This document shows, piece by piece, positions 1 to 10,392 of a stretch of DNA of 64,000 bases. A program made the translations under genes and the position numbers. Origin of the DNA: Amblyomma americanum (Eukaryota > Arthropoda > Arachnida > Ixodida > Ixodidae). The stretch spans positions 183,806,204 through 183,870,203 of the forward strand of contig NC_135497.1 in the NCBI RefSeq assembly GCF_052857255.1, read 5' to 3'. The notes beneath the pieces are model-generated. The model did not search any database. It was not told the DNA's origin and was given only the letters and a program-made list of their open reading frames with translations. The stretch's first letter is position 1, and every line of letters begins with the position of its first letter.

Positions 1-149
1 CAGCTTCCTTCTTTTGGTATTTCAATTTGTCACTGTTGGCGCCATGATGTGTCCAACAGTTGTGTTGGCATATTAGTTTGCGTGAGCTCGTATCCTGGCA
101 TGTACCTCTGTCAATCGGAGACAAAAGAACTTTGATACCGCTACCGCAG

Positions 150-285
150 GCTCCCAGGAAGCGTATCCGGGACATGGACAGTGATTCGTCTGAAGAGGAG
201 CAGTCCTCCACCGACCAAAAGGCGGCAACCAGCAGGAAGGCGCCTAAGATGATCGACAAGATCGTAGATGCTGTTAACAACTGCG
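150..285 (+). CDS. Candidate internal coding exon (unknown protein), left-arm copy
   Basis: I do not recognise the protein. A 136-nt open segment is bounded by a possible acceptor (ctaccgcag, ending at 149) and a consensus donor (GTGAGT, starting at 286). It encodes a charged, low-complexity peptide with a DSDSSEEEQSS acidic-serine stretch followed by a basic part (RKAPKMIDKIVDAVNNC). Splice-like borders and reading frame are both kept in the inverted copy at 40855-40990, which suggests constraint or a recent duplication. No neighbouring exon could be identified, so it may equally be a remnant of a mobile-element gene. Confidence 0.3.
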
Positions 286-465
286 GTGAGTGCGCGCCCT
301 CTTTGTCTGCCTAGTTTGCACTTAAAAGTGAAATAATGGATTTTTCTTCAATACATTGTGCAATGATACTTGCTCGGCTTAATTGCAAAGCTCCATCATA
401 CTCTTCTATATATGGGCACTGAGGGCAACACAATCACTTTTTTTCTCGGCTAGAACCTGTTCTGT

Positions 466-900
466 GCCGCCGCCGCCGCGGTGACTGAGTGGTTATGGCG
501 CTCGGCTGCCAGCCCGAAAGACGCGGGTTCGATCCCGGCCGCGGCGGTCGAATTTCGGTGGAGGCGAAATTCTAGAGGCCAGTGTACTGTGCGGTGTCAG
601 TGCACGTTAAAGAACCCCAGGTGGTCGAATTTCCCGGAGCCCTTCACTACGGAGTCCCTCATAGCCTGACAGAAGTACTTGCTGTTGGGCTAGTTGGTTC
701 ATCATAAAGTTGAATGACGCAAGGGAACGAACACAGGAAGACACAGGGCCACTTTACAACTTTATTATAAATTTTTTATTATTTATGCGCTTTATTATTT
801 AGGCGCTCTTTATGTCTATGTGTCTTCCTGTGTTCGTTCCCTTGCGCCATTAAGCTTTATCGTCGCCTGAGTCGCTTTGGGACGTTAAAACCCCATAATC
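466..900 (+). mobile_element. SINE family A copy, chimeric, interrupted by a fold-back insertion
   Basis: The tRNA-like head has an A-box-like GTGACTGAGTGGTTATGG and a B-box GGTTCGATCCC, followed by the family body (GTGCACGTTAAAGAACCCC) and the tail motif AGTCGCTTTGGGACGTTAAA at 874-893. The body is cut at about 669 by a fold-back element and resumes near 870. The head and body match the SINE at 40434-40673, but downstream of GGAGCCCTTCACTACGG (636-652) the sequence follows the SINE at 39551-39769. Only one copy of the expected target duplication (gaacctgttctgtg, about 457) remains. This is what a SINE-SINE deletion would leave. Confidence 0.85.
670..869. mobile_element. Fold-back (inverted-repeat) insertion inside a SINE
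   Basis: Two arms of about 40 bp face each other: GCAAGGGAACGAACACAGGA near 719 and TCCTGTGTTCGTTCCCTTGC near 827. They enclose an AT-rich core of ATTATTTA-type repeats. An extra motif, TTGGGCTAGTTGGTTCA, lies outside one arm. The same insertion sits at the homologous place in the other inverted arm (39361-39550), where the flanking 11-bp duplication is cleaner. There is no coding capacity, so it is non-autonomous. Confidence 0.75.
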
Positions 901-1914
901 AAATCAGACAGAACGTCGGAAGCGCTGCTTCCTGGTATTTTTTTTTCGTAGCGTGGAAAGAAGCACCGCCTCACTGTAGCCCCGGGGCTTACTAGAAGCA
1001 GTGCACGCGTGTATATATAGTCAACAGCAGAAATCGGGACTCGACACAAGTCGTTTTCTAACCTTCCCACGGGACCAGACATTGCCGGTGCCCGCGCCTT
1101 TTACTCGCGCACCGGATCTGCCGGCGGTAGACGATCGTTCTCGGGACACTGAGAGTAAGCGCAGACCGGATGCACTCTCGGCCAGCGAAGTGCAAGGCGC
1201 AGTACGCTCTGGCTCGGTGGTTTTTATTCCTCCTGATAACTCGCTATCGGCGATTTACGTAAATACACGTGTTACCTGCACACCGGCGCACGACTGTTCT
1301 ACCCTGACTATCGTTCACATTTTCAAGTGCAATAGCTTTGTTTTTCCAGCTCAAGCCCGAGCAAACTGCGGTTGCGCCCTCACTTCGTAGGCGCGTCCGA
1401 AGTCGAATATGCGAGTCACGGGCGCTGTACGATCACTTTTTTTCCGCATGCGCACGCGTCCTTGCGGCCATGCGCACGGCCGCGTGAGGGTGCGTTGCGG
1501 ATGAGGTGTTGTACGATCAAGTTTGCTGCATGCGACCGAGCGGACGACTCCGGCGTTCTGATTGGCGCGCTCGTCAGTGCCGCCCATGCGGCAGCACAGG
1601 CATGTGCCGTAGCAAAACACGAAAATATCTTGCCGTACGAATACACACACATCGATATGGTGGCTCACTCGAGACATGTTTACCGGTGAGATTTTTCGTA
1701 GCAGGTAAAACCGCGATCGGCTGTGATAGCCATGAATCTTGGCGCGGCCGATTCTGACGTCCACGAACGAAGTTGCAACAAATTTTGCAACACCGCAGGC
1801 GAGGTTCTAAAACAGCGCCGCGGGAAACGATTAACGTTTGCGCTATTTCTACTTCAGAAAGTGATAACAGGCATCACACCGCGATCGCGACACAACTCGT
1901 TCGACCGCTAGTTG
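901..1914. other. Unidentified 1-kb segment shared by both inverted arms
   Basis: No recognisable gene. Overlapping open frames on both strands (about 80-137 codons) are likely chance products of CpG-rich sequence. There is a TATATATAG motif at 1012-1020. The segment recurs in inverted orientation at about 38300-39340 with only scattered substitutions. A short stretch near 1421 (gctgtacgatcacttt, then ttccgca) recurs near 29930, which hints at a dispersed repeat. Confidence 0.5.
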
Positions 1915-2735
1915 ACTAGACTCCGCTGAAGACCGGAAAAATCGGAATTTATTCAAATTAGACCTAAAAACACCCAGCAGACGCGCTCCCCCATCCTCAA
2001 CCTGGGGATCAACGGAAGCCAGGTCAAACAAGGAGCTCAGGGTGCTAGGCATGCTAATTCAGGAGACGGGCAGCGTGTCGTCAACGCTAAACACTCAAAC
2101 ACACGGCCAGGAGTGTATCGAGACACTCGTAAGAATCGCCGCAGTAAGGACGGCATGAAGGAGGACGACACTAGGAGACTGGTACAAGCCTTCGTCATCA
2201 GCCGTATTACGTAGGCTCTGCGATACCAGCTTTCACGCAGATGTGAAGCAGAGCAGGCCAACGTACTCATACGCACTGCCTACAAAGCTGCACTGGGCCT
2301 CCCTGACTGCACTGGCACAAAGCGTCTGGAGAGTCTGGGTATTTACATTACATACGATGAACACGACGCAGCAGTCTTGATCGCGCAGAGAGAAGCTCGA
2401 CTCGACAACCCAAGGTAGAGCTTTACTACAGAGACTTCACTACCCCTGGACACCCCAATTCTGCGTGGAGGAGACACACCAAATACCCAGACGAGACAGG
2501 GAACGCATACACGTGGACCCAATACCCAAGAACATGCACCCCATGTTTAACGCCGGCCGCAGACGAGCGAGAGCGGTGGCACTCGAACGGTTACGCAACG
2601 ACCCAAACACTCACTACACAGACGCAACTCCCTACCCCTTGAGGCTGAGAGCATTTGCTACGGTTGTCACTAGAGGGAACCGAGCAATCGCGTCGGCGAC
2701 AATCCGCACCAAGAGCATGGCCGTGGCCTAAGCGG
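1915..2735 (+). pseudogene. LINE fragment: RT C-terminal part and start of RNase H, broken
   Basis: Translation in pieces gives features of an I/R1-like non-LTR retrotransposon. A LRVLGMLIQ segment is typical of the end of the RT palm/thumb. It is followed by DTRRLVQAFVISRIT and LIRTAYKAALGLP, standard in arthropod LINE RTs, and then by an RNase H start with YTDATPYP and RAFATVVTRG. Frames shift several times and there are in-frame stops. The codon expected to encode the RNase H catalytic Glu (after KSMAVA) is TAA in both inverted copies, so the element was dead before the duplication. The 3' half is missing here because the arm ends inside the element; it is present at 36770-37486. Confidence 0.85.
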
Positions 2736-3122
2736 GCCTAAGCCTAAGCTAGCGATGACCAAACAACAAAATACAAGTGTTACCATGGCCAGCCGGTTTA
2801 GCAACTGTGCGTGTCTACAGTTAATTTTTGGCGGGGATAGCAGAGGCTTTGCTACACCGCCATTCACCTGAGAACGGCGGCAACCAGTCTTTGGGTGTGT
2901 ACGTCAGGAGTTTGAATCGAGTATTTGGATCACGAGTTTGAATTAAGCATTAGGAAATATTAAAATTCAATTACTTCAGTCTTATATTGGTTCTGGCTGC
3001 CTTACAAGCGTTAATGTGCTCAGAAAGAGCCAGAGAGTGTACCAATAACACTAATTAGATTCTAATTAGCATGACTGGGCAGCAGTGAGGTTTAGGAATC
3101 CGTCACTCCACTCCAAATGTCC
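2736..3122. other. No gene seen
   Basis: AT-rich intergenic DNA between the inner edge of the duplication and the long-TIR element. Nothing recognisable apart from short CCTAAGC direct repeats at 2736-2750. Confidence 0.5.
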
Positions 3123-5572
3123 CACATATTGCGCTCGACCATCTCCGGTTTGTTGAAGCAAATTCATTAAAACTGAACCCAGCGTGCGTTATCTAAGCTA
3201 AAATTTTTTTGCCGAAAAAAGTTTATTTGGGAGGTGATCTCAGTTTGAACACTTTTGAAAGGCGTGAAACCAGGCACTGCTCAATAATGATTAAAAATCT
3301 AAATTTTTAGAAAACGCTACACAAACTTTTAAGGACATTTGTGCATATTCTGGCTTTCAATATGATTCAGATCGTGTATTTTTGGACGGTATAAGTAGTT
3401 TTAAGTTCAAATAAAATTAAAAAGTTTACTATTTTGACATTTAAAAAGAATATCAACTTCCTCTCAGAATGGCCTTTTTGCCTACCTAGATTTCTATTGC
3501 CAATAAAAAATGTTACAGGTGATGCAACTGAATGCGTCGAAGTGAATTAAAATACTGAAGTCGCAGAAAAGTGTTTCGGAACATAAGTAAACACTTTTTT
3601 ATTTCACCCTGTAGTGGTCCAAATCAAAATTCAGACGATGGCGGGTTTAGTAAAACAACTTATTGGCTTTCATTTCTGAAGTTCTAATTCAGGTGCTTTT
3701 TGTTCAAAGCGAGAAAAAGATTTTTAAAGTCGAGCTCTCATGCTGCAAGTTGCGTCATCTCTTAGCGCTCCATCGAGTAACACAGCAGCTGTCATGACAC
3801 ATTTATGGCCACATAACCACTTCAGTTTACTCTCACTCACTGTAGTGCATGTTTAGGGCTGGAGCGAAGGCAGGTATCGCATGACATTCGACGGGTGGTG
3901 GGCGATAAGCGAGTTCATTTTCTCTCTTGAAGTTCAAACGAACCCACTATGGCATAAGGCAGCCAAAAGCAGCAAAATTATGGCTTTCAGTGTGCTGTCT
4001 CGCTTGAGCCACAAGGAAGGAACAACCACCCGGCACAGCTATCGTAACACCAGTCCTTTTAATGTCCGAATAAGATCACGGAAAGCATGTGCCTCGGAGC
4101 GCACGTGACGGTACGAAGTCCTCACCACGGCTTCTGGTAACGCGAGGCACGCTGGCGCGGCCCGATCGAGTGGAGCTGCCTTGCTCTCGAGTGATCAAAC
4201 ATACTGCGACCGCGGCACCGGCACCCAGTCGCCTCCTCCTTGAATCCTGTATACTCTTTTTTTGAATAGCAGGCAACGCTGCCAAAGCCAGCACGCCTTT
4301 TTGCAAAGGTCAAGTCCGTGCTCAAAACGTAGTTCACCATACAAGCACAGTGACCACATGCATATTTCGTGCTGCAAATCTCAATTTCCGTGAGTGACTG
4401 CCTCCTGCCCTTCGTTTTACCTCTTGCCACATTTTGTCCAGCGGCTCATCGAGACTTCGAGAAATAAAAATGGCATGTGGTGATACGATATGCATCTCAT
4501 AGGGCGAATCGCATATACACCATCCGTGCCTAAAAGTAGTCCTCACTCAGTGAAAATTATAGCCAGAGGTCCTGAACACTAAGCACCTCACAGCTTTGAG
4601 CGTGTTTTTCAGTGATACCAGTTCATTTTATAGCGCTTTGTTTTCGTTCAACCACTGAGTGAGGCTTTGAGAAGAACAGATATGTGGTGGAGTAAAATGG
4701 TTTTGCGGACACACTATATCCGCAGCGTTGCCGAGTATGTGTCTGTCATGTCTCTGAAAACAATGACGTAGTGTGGCATGAACCCACTGAATAACAATCT
4801 CACTGGTGCACGTGCCATCCGGCAGCTCAAAGAAAATCTTTTCCCACGATTATCTGTTCGTCTACAGAATATTCTGATGCCTGTCCGCTGTAGAAACTTC
4901 ACTTACGGTTGAGAGCAGTGCTGTGCTCTGTGATGAAGAGGCGCAAAAAAACGACGCAGATCGCGGCGGACGAGCTCAACTTCAAGCATTTTATTCTCGC
5001 TTTAAACAAAAATCACCTCGATTAAATCTTCAGAAATGAAACACAATAGACTGTTCTACTAAACCTGTTATCGCTGGTATTTTTACTTGGACCACCTCTT
5101 AGTGAAATGAACGAGTTTTTATGGTCCCAAACGCACTTTTCTGCAACTTCAGCATTTTCACTTGGACTCATTCAGTTGCATGAGCTGTAACATGTTTAGG
5201 GGTAATAGACTTCTAGGGAAGCAAGATGGCTGTTTCTTAATTTCCAAAGAGGAGTTGATATTTTTTAAATGTCAAAGTAGTAGAATTTTACAGTTTATTT
5301 AAATTAAAAAATTATTATACCGTTCAAAAATACAAGACCTGAACCATATCAAAAGCCAGAATCTTTGCAAATGTCAGTAAAACATTTGTGGAGTATCTTC
5401 TAAAAATCTGGATTTTTGGTCGATCATTGAGCGGTGCCGGTTTCACACGTTTTCTAATTGTTCAAATTGCGCTCACCTTGATTAAATTTTTTCGGCATCT
5501 CGCTTAGATTTCACACATTGCAAAAATTTTACATGAATTTTTTTAAGAAATCAGATATGGTTGAGATTAACT
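3123..5572. mobile_element. Element with very long imperfect terminal inverted repeats
   Basis: About 700 bp at each end are inverted repeats of one another. On the left (about 3123-3830) landmarks run in the order CTCGACCATCTCC, TGCCGAAAAAAG, GGCGTGAAACCAGGCA, TTTTTGGACGGTATAA, ACATTTAAAAAGAATATCAA, CAGAAAAGTG, AGTCGAGCTC. The reverse complement of about 4930-5572 gives the same order with substitutions and small indels. The 1.1-kb middle (3830-4930) has no recognisable transposase. Long TIRs of this kind occur in Mutator-like and fold-back elements; superfamily is not assignable from what I see. Target duplications are not obvious, so the ends are approximate. Confidence 0.75.
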
Positions 5573-7874
5573 CTGGGACGTTTGGCTTGGAATGACTCAT
5601 CATTGACCGAGTGAAGGTATGATGTTTTGGGTGAACTCTGATTTTTTTCACACTTAGCTTTCTTGACTGTGACCAATGTTCCCACAATGCTCCTTTCTCT
5701 TGGCGTGGTTATTTGCGTTTGAATTTTATTCCCGCTAAGCCATAATACCAGCCATATTTTTTTCCCCAAAAAAACCGGCATTTCTGGTTAACCAAAGCTT
5801 TGGCACTGTTACTCTAAAGTCATCACTGTAAAGAGACACATAGTACCTTGGTTGTGACAGTGACCAGTGCGACTGACTGCAGGGGCCAGAGAGAATAATG
5901 AATATTGCAAAGTTAAAAAATAAAAAGTGAGAGCAGTAGCTTTGTATAGCCCCTGCCCCCATTGAGTGCACCCACCCTGTCACACTTTCTAAAGCTACCC
6001 CCCCCCCCTGCTGCATATAGCTTAGGCCCACGTGCTTTGCACTAACATTGGACAGTAGGTAAGTGCTGGCATTATCAACTGAAGGCCTTAACCCTTGTAG
6101 AGGTGGAGTTCCAAGTGTGGGCTCACCGAGCAAAGAAGTGCACTACAAAAAATTCGCCATAATGCTGATTTTTTTGTGCGGCGTATGAAACTGAAGTAAC
6201 ACAGCACTGCTACATCAAAGTAAGCTAGCTACGTGGTGGCACTAAGGCGGGGTAAAAGCCCTTGTGCAGTCATTTCACTGCTGATGGCGGCCCAGGCATA
6301 TGCAGACGTTCTTCAGTGTGGCAAGCGCACCAAAAAAAAAGCCTCTGATTGCCGTTTGATGCTGATTTTATCATGTAATCTGGCTCATCACTACCTCCTT
6401 TTTTGCAGCCCGTAGTTGGATATGACCCGAAAACAAGGCGGCAAATGCCCGCTAAAGGACGCCCTCAAACCAATGGCATCGATCGATTCTCACCACGTCC
6501 TGGTTTATCGCCTTAGACCTGCTAGTGTGACATCGCCATGGGGTGGCTGCTGAAGGGGGATAAGCCAGGGCTCAATCAGACTAACCATGACATCATAAGA
6601 AGCGGTCAGTGCAATTGGTTGAAGGGCCTTTTTTGAGCGGTCGCTTTGTTTTTTAGTTGTTTCTGACTGTAGCATGCTGTGATGGCACTCATGTCATTTT
6701 TGCGTCTTCATGGCACACATGCTCACGCACCATATTAATTGCAATACAGGAAGCCCCCATTTAGCTGTCATCTAAAATGATTAAATTTAATTCTATGTAG
6801 CTATTGCAAGAAGGTTACGGTATATAGAGGCATCTGAAAATGCTCTTCTCGAGGCGGTGCCATTGTTACATTATATAGCCCTAGTTAAGTTATTAGTGCA
6901 CACATCTAGTAGACTCAGAGCATGAAATGGTATTCACCTACTTTTAGCGGTTGATGCCATTTTGTGATGGAACCTTAATTTGGCATAATGTTGTGGCACA
7001 TGGACCTATCTTCCCTAGTTTTTGCAAGAAACGAGGGATTGTGAGAACTAAATATTTTGTGTCGGTTTATTTCTTCCTTGCTTTCATGTAAAAACTTGAG
7101 CACAGGTAGTTTCATGAATTTTGTAACTGAACAACTTCAGTTCTTTTACGTTACTGTAATACAAAATTTCTCGTCTTTCTATGCCTCTTTATGTGTTGTC
7201 TAAGTGTATTAAGTGATTGTGTATTTTTGTCTGCTGCCCAGGTCTGTCCTGCTGTCTGGTCCTCCAGGATAAGAAATAGGTGGACTTGTGAGCAGTTTGG
7301 CTGCAACCTTATTTAGAATAACGGCCATTTGTGGTATGTTTTATTTTCAGTTGTGAAAGATCTTGTTCTGTTATTGCACTGTGCCTAAACCAAAATATGC
7401 AACTACTACACATTATACATGCCTGCTCCTTGTGTACACATTGCACCACTACTCTGCATGGTTAGAAGACCAGCCATTGCATTCTGGGAAGAAATATTAA
7501 CCCATGTTTAAGAATTAAGTTTAAGCCAGACCTGATCATGCATACCCTTTTGCAGCTGGCTTAAGCTTTCACTTGTAAGGGGCGAAAGTGGTCTTCATAA
7601 ATTAAAGTTGGTTTATGCCTTAGGGGTAGTACATTACCCATATTAATGGAAAAGAAGGTTCCACTAAGGCAATGTAATGCATAGCTTGTTATTTGTGGGA
7701 TGACACTAAGCTTTGAGAGGATATCTTTATCCTTACAAATGTACCCTAACTTTACCTGTTAGGAGGTCAAATTTGCAATTTTGGCCAAGTATAACATTGC
7801 ACCCTTTAAAAGATATCAAATAGGCTTCTCAAAGGTGTAGCATCACTCTTAGGTGTCTTGAACTCGCACTGGTC
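5573..7874. other. No gene seen
   Basis: AT-rich DNA with only short unsupported open frames. A poly-C run lies near 5998-6011. I see no TIRs, coding signatures or tandem repeats. Confidence 0.5.
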
Positions 7875-7878
7875 TTAA

Positions 7879-8414
7879 AGGGACCCAGAAAGGGGATCTC
7901 AATAAAGGTGCGATGTGTCTGGGACGTTAAAAAACGATGGCTCATAATTATCCCCCAGCAAGGATTATTTTAATGCGTTTTGTGGAAGCTGAGTTATTTG
8001 CGATGAAATTTGAACTTCCGCGTCTTCGCGCCTTTCCCTCTCTCGCACGCCAAAACGGCGGCCCTCCTTTGTCGGCCCCACTCTCGTCCCCTCCCTACCT
8101 CCGCCGGCTGCGGCGCGCGCGGAGTGGCCGCGGCCGCAGTAGCGCGTGACGTCTGAAAGAATTTGGCGCTGTGAACCAATGATAACCCCCGGCTACTGAC
8201 GTCATGCACGATGTGACGTCATCTGCCAGGTTTTCGCCCGAAAGCCCGGCACCGCGCGTCGCCGCGAGGTGAGAAAGCGGGTATTTTTAAAAATGTATTG
8301 TAAATTTCCCGCTCGCGTCTCAGATATTGTACGCGGCATGGACGCTCGGTGGCCTGTACTCTACATAGTGCAAGCATTTTAAAGCCAAGCTCAAACACCC
8401 CTTTCTGTGGCCCT
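7879..8414. mobile_element. MITE with TTAA target duplication (piggyBac-like)
   Basis: The left end is TTAA (7875-7878) followed by AGGGACCCAGAAAGGGG. The right end is CCCCTTTCTGTGGCCCT followed by TTAA (8415-8418). The terminal inverted repeats agree at 15 of 17 positions. A TTAA duplication is the signature of piggyBac-superfamily insertion. The 536-bp interior is CpG-rich in its middle, carries several TGACGTCA-type motifs near 8198-8222 and encodes no transposase, so it would need mobilising in trans. Confidence 0.75.
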
Positions 8415-8561
8415 TTAAAAGCATAGCTTTATGCTGCTGTGGAATTAAGTTACGCTGTCTGGAATAAACATAGTCCTCAAAAAATGCATAAATACTCCAA
8501 ACAGCCTGGTATTGATGGCATAAATTTACACAACTGTGGGAGTAAGAGTTAACCTCTTTTG

Positions 8562-8790
8562 ACTAATATTTTCTTCCTGAAAAGGTGTAACTATAATCTT
8601 CGGCAGCATACCTCTCTGGACTAAAATATTTCCTTCCTGAAAAGGTGTAACTAATCTTCGGCAGCATAAACTTACACTGCCGTTCAAGACGTAACTTTAC
8701 CCTACAGAGAGTGCAAGTTTTATACTGTTTGTCGTGGACTAAAACAGTCTTTCTGAAACGGTGTAACTATAGTTCTGGGCAGCATAAACT
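8562..8790 (+). repeat. Degenerate direct repeat (about 65 bp, 2 close and 1 distant copy)
   Basis: The phrase TCCTGAAAAGGTGTAACTA followed by CTTCGGCAGCATA occurs twice, near 8575 and 8634. A diverged version (TCTGAAACGGTGTAACTATA, then GGGCAGCATAAAC) lies near 8752. The three are in the same orientation. Confidence 0.65.
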
Positions 8791-8998
8791 GGGCCACCAT
8801 CTTGAATTCCTCGGACTTCGAATATTTCACGCCGAAGGGAGGTGGTATAGCAGGCCCCAAGAAATTGTGAAACGTGATGAATAAGAGCTAACGCTCATAA
8901 AATAAAACTGTTACTCTCGCTACCAGCCAAAGCATTTGGACGAGCAGCCATGTTTTTTAATAGCCTTGCCCGTACCAATTCCCGTATTCAGCCAATGA

Positions 8999-9118
8999 CC
9001 CAAGCAGCACAGGTAATGGGCCCAATATTGCGACAGGATGGTCCCATCCTGGTCCTTTGTAGGGCCGGCCTTTGCAGTACGGTTCCAATGTTGGGCCAAT
9101 TACCTGTGCTGCTTGGGG
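8999..9118. mobile_element. 120-bp inverted-repeat MITE
   Basis: The ends are complementary: CCCAAGCAGCACAGGTAATG at 8999-9018 pairs with AATTACCTGTGCTGCTTGGG at about 9098-9117, and pairing continues inward through GGGCCCAATATTG / CAATGTTGGGCC. Arms are about 31 bp with few mismatches around a 55-bp middle. No coding capacity; target duplication is not clear. Confidence 0.65.
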
Positions 9119-10392
9119 AGCCAGCCGTATGTTAACGCTGCGGCAGGCGCGTTGTGTTGCTGGAGTGCTGTCTGTGCCTGTTGTGGCAGTTGTGCGCGCG
9201 GACTTGTTTAGTCTATTATGCTGCGTTAAACGGCTTCTGTACTGAGCCAGCCTGCCGCGGCTTTGTGCTCGCGAGCATAAAATCACAGCAATCGCTTCCC
9301 GCTGCAGTGAGCCCAATTAACAAAGCGACGTCCGCCATTTGCCTGCCGCCGCTGGCTGAACTTTGGCTCGGCTTAGAATCGTGGATAACAGTGATAAACA
9401 CGTTATTGAAATAAGGATTAAGATTCCTAAATCGGTTTTCAATTGCAAAGCAATACTTTTGGCGTCGTATTGAAGCGTACATCGAAATTTTTGTATGCTG
9501 CGCTTTCGCTCCATCGCAATCGCCATCATTTACAAATGGCATTAGTTTTGGCTGTGTTACGGTGGCTAGAAGGGGAGGTGAGAGCATCGGCCGGCGCGGA
9601 GTGTAGCAAGAGATCATGCTTGCAGCGGCGGCGCTGCTGTCGACACTTTAGATCGCGCTCGGCGGCTCGCTTCCGCTGCTCGCGTGCTCCGTGAGCAGGG
9701 GTAGTGTTGCGTTGTTTTATCGTTGAGGAGCATGTGTTGGCTATGTGACTTGCCCACCACAGGAACATAAAATGCTAATTGGCGGACGTGGCCAGTCATT
9801 CTAAACAGGAAGATAACAAGCCTAACATTACACGCAAACGTACTAGACGCGCGAGTAACGCCTACGGGTAGGAGACTCTCGCCAAAAACTTTCTTTAGCT
9901 ATTTTTAGCTATTTTTGCCCGTGAAAGAAACCAACAAGTTGTTGCCGAAAAAAGCGCTGGATATATATTTCTCTCGGCTGTGAGCCAGTGTTTCGTTCTC
10001 AAGCCACAAAAAGCAACAGGGCCCTTGCAGTACAACACAGTTTTATTGCAGGGATGGACAAGTATGCGGGCAAAGCCAGCCAGTAAGAGCAAACAAGTTA
10101 TGCAGCCAAAGACAGAACACAAAAATTAAAGCACTATGCAAAGGACAACACACCCTCAGGTAACATGCCTCAGATTAAGGTGCCGCATTTTTTGCCTCTT
10201 TCCCTCTGTAGCCTTGTTCTATGCTTGTGCTAGAAAATGTAGCCTTGTTAGTGCACAAAACTTCACATGATTTTTCACTTCTGTGCTGTGTTTGTCGCAG
10301 CGAACTGCACTTAGCCTGTGACTTGCCAAAGAAGAAATCAAATGCATCACACTCTTGGCCTTGAGCATATTTACACTAAAGCAATGTGAGAA

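Larger units (their letters stand above)
1..2735 (+). repeat. Left arm of a long inverted duplication
   Basis: This stretch matches the reverse complement of 37486-41139 almost base for base, including an exon-like segment, SINE, fold-back insertion, about 1 kb of unidentified DNA and a LINE fragment. The match is already present at base 1, so the arm probably continues outside the window. The inner edge lies inside a LINE RNase H region: the shared sequence ends after GCCTAAGCGG at 2735 and the two sides then diverge. The arm is shorter than its partner mainly because it lacks about 920 bp, explained by recombination between two SINEs. A real segmental inverted duplication is the simplest reading; an assembly artefact cannot be excluded from sequence alone. 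Confidence 0.93.

Noticed and set aside
901..1914. Overlapping ORFs of up to 137 codons in the inverted arms
   Set aside because: Frames overlap on both strands in CpG-rich DNA and show no recognisable motif; duplication alone explains their presence in both arms.
9216..9617. 133-codon minus-strand open frame
   Set aside because: It crosses the P-element-like transposon boundary and overlaps other frames; no domain.
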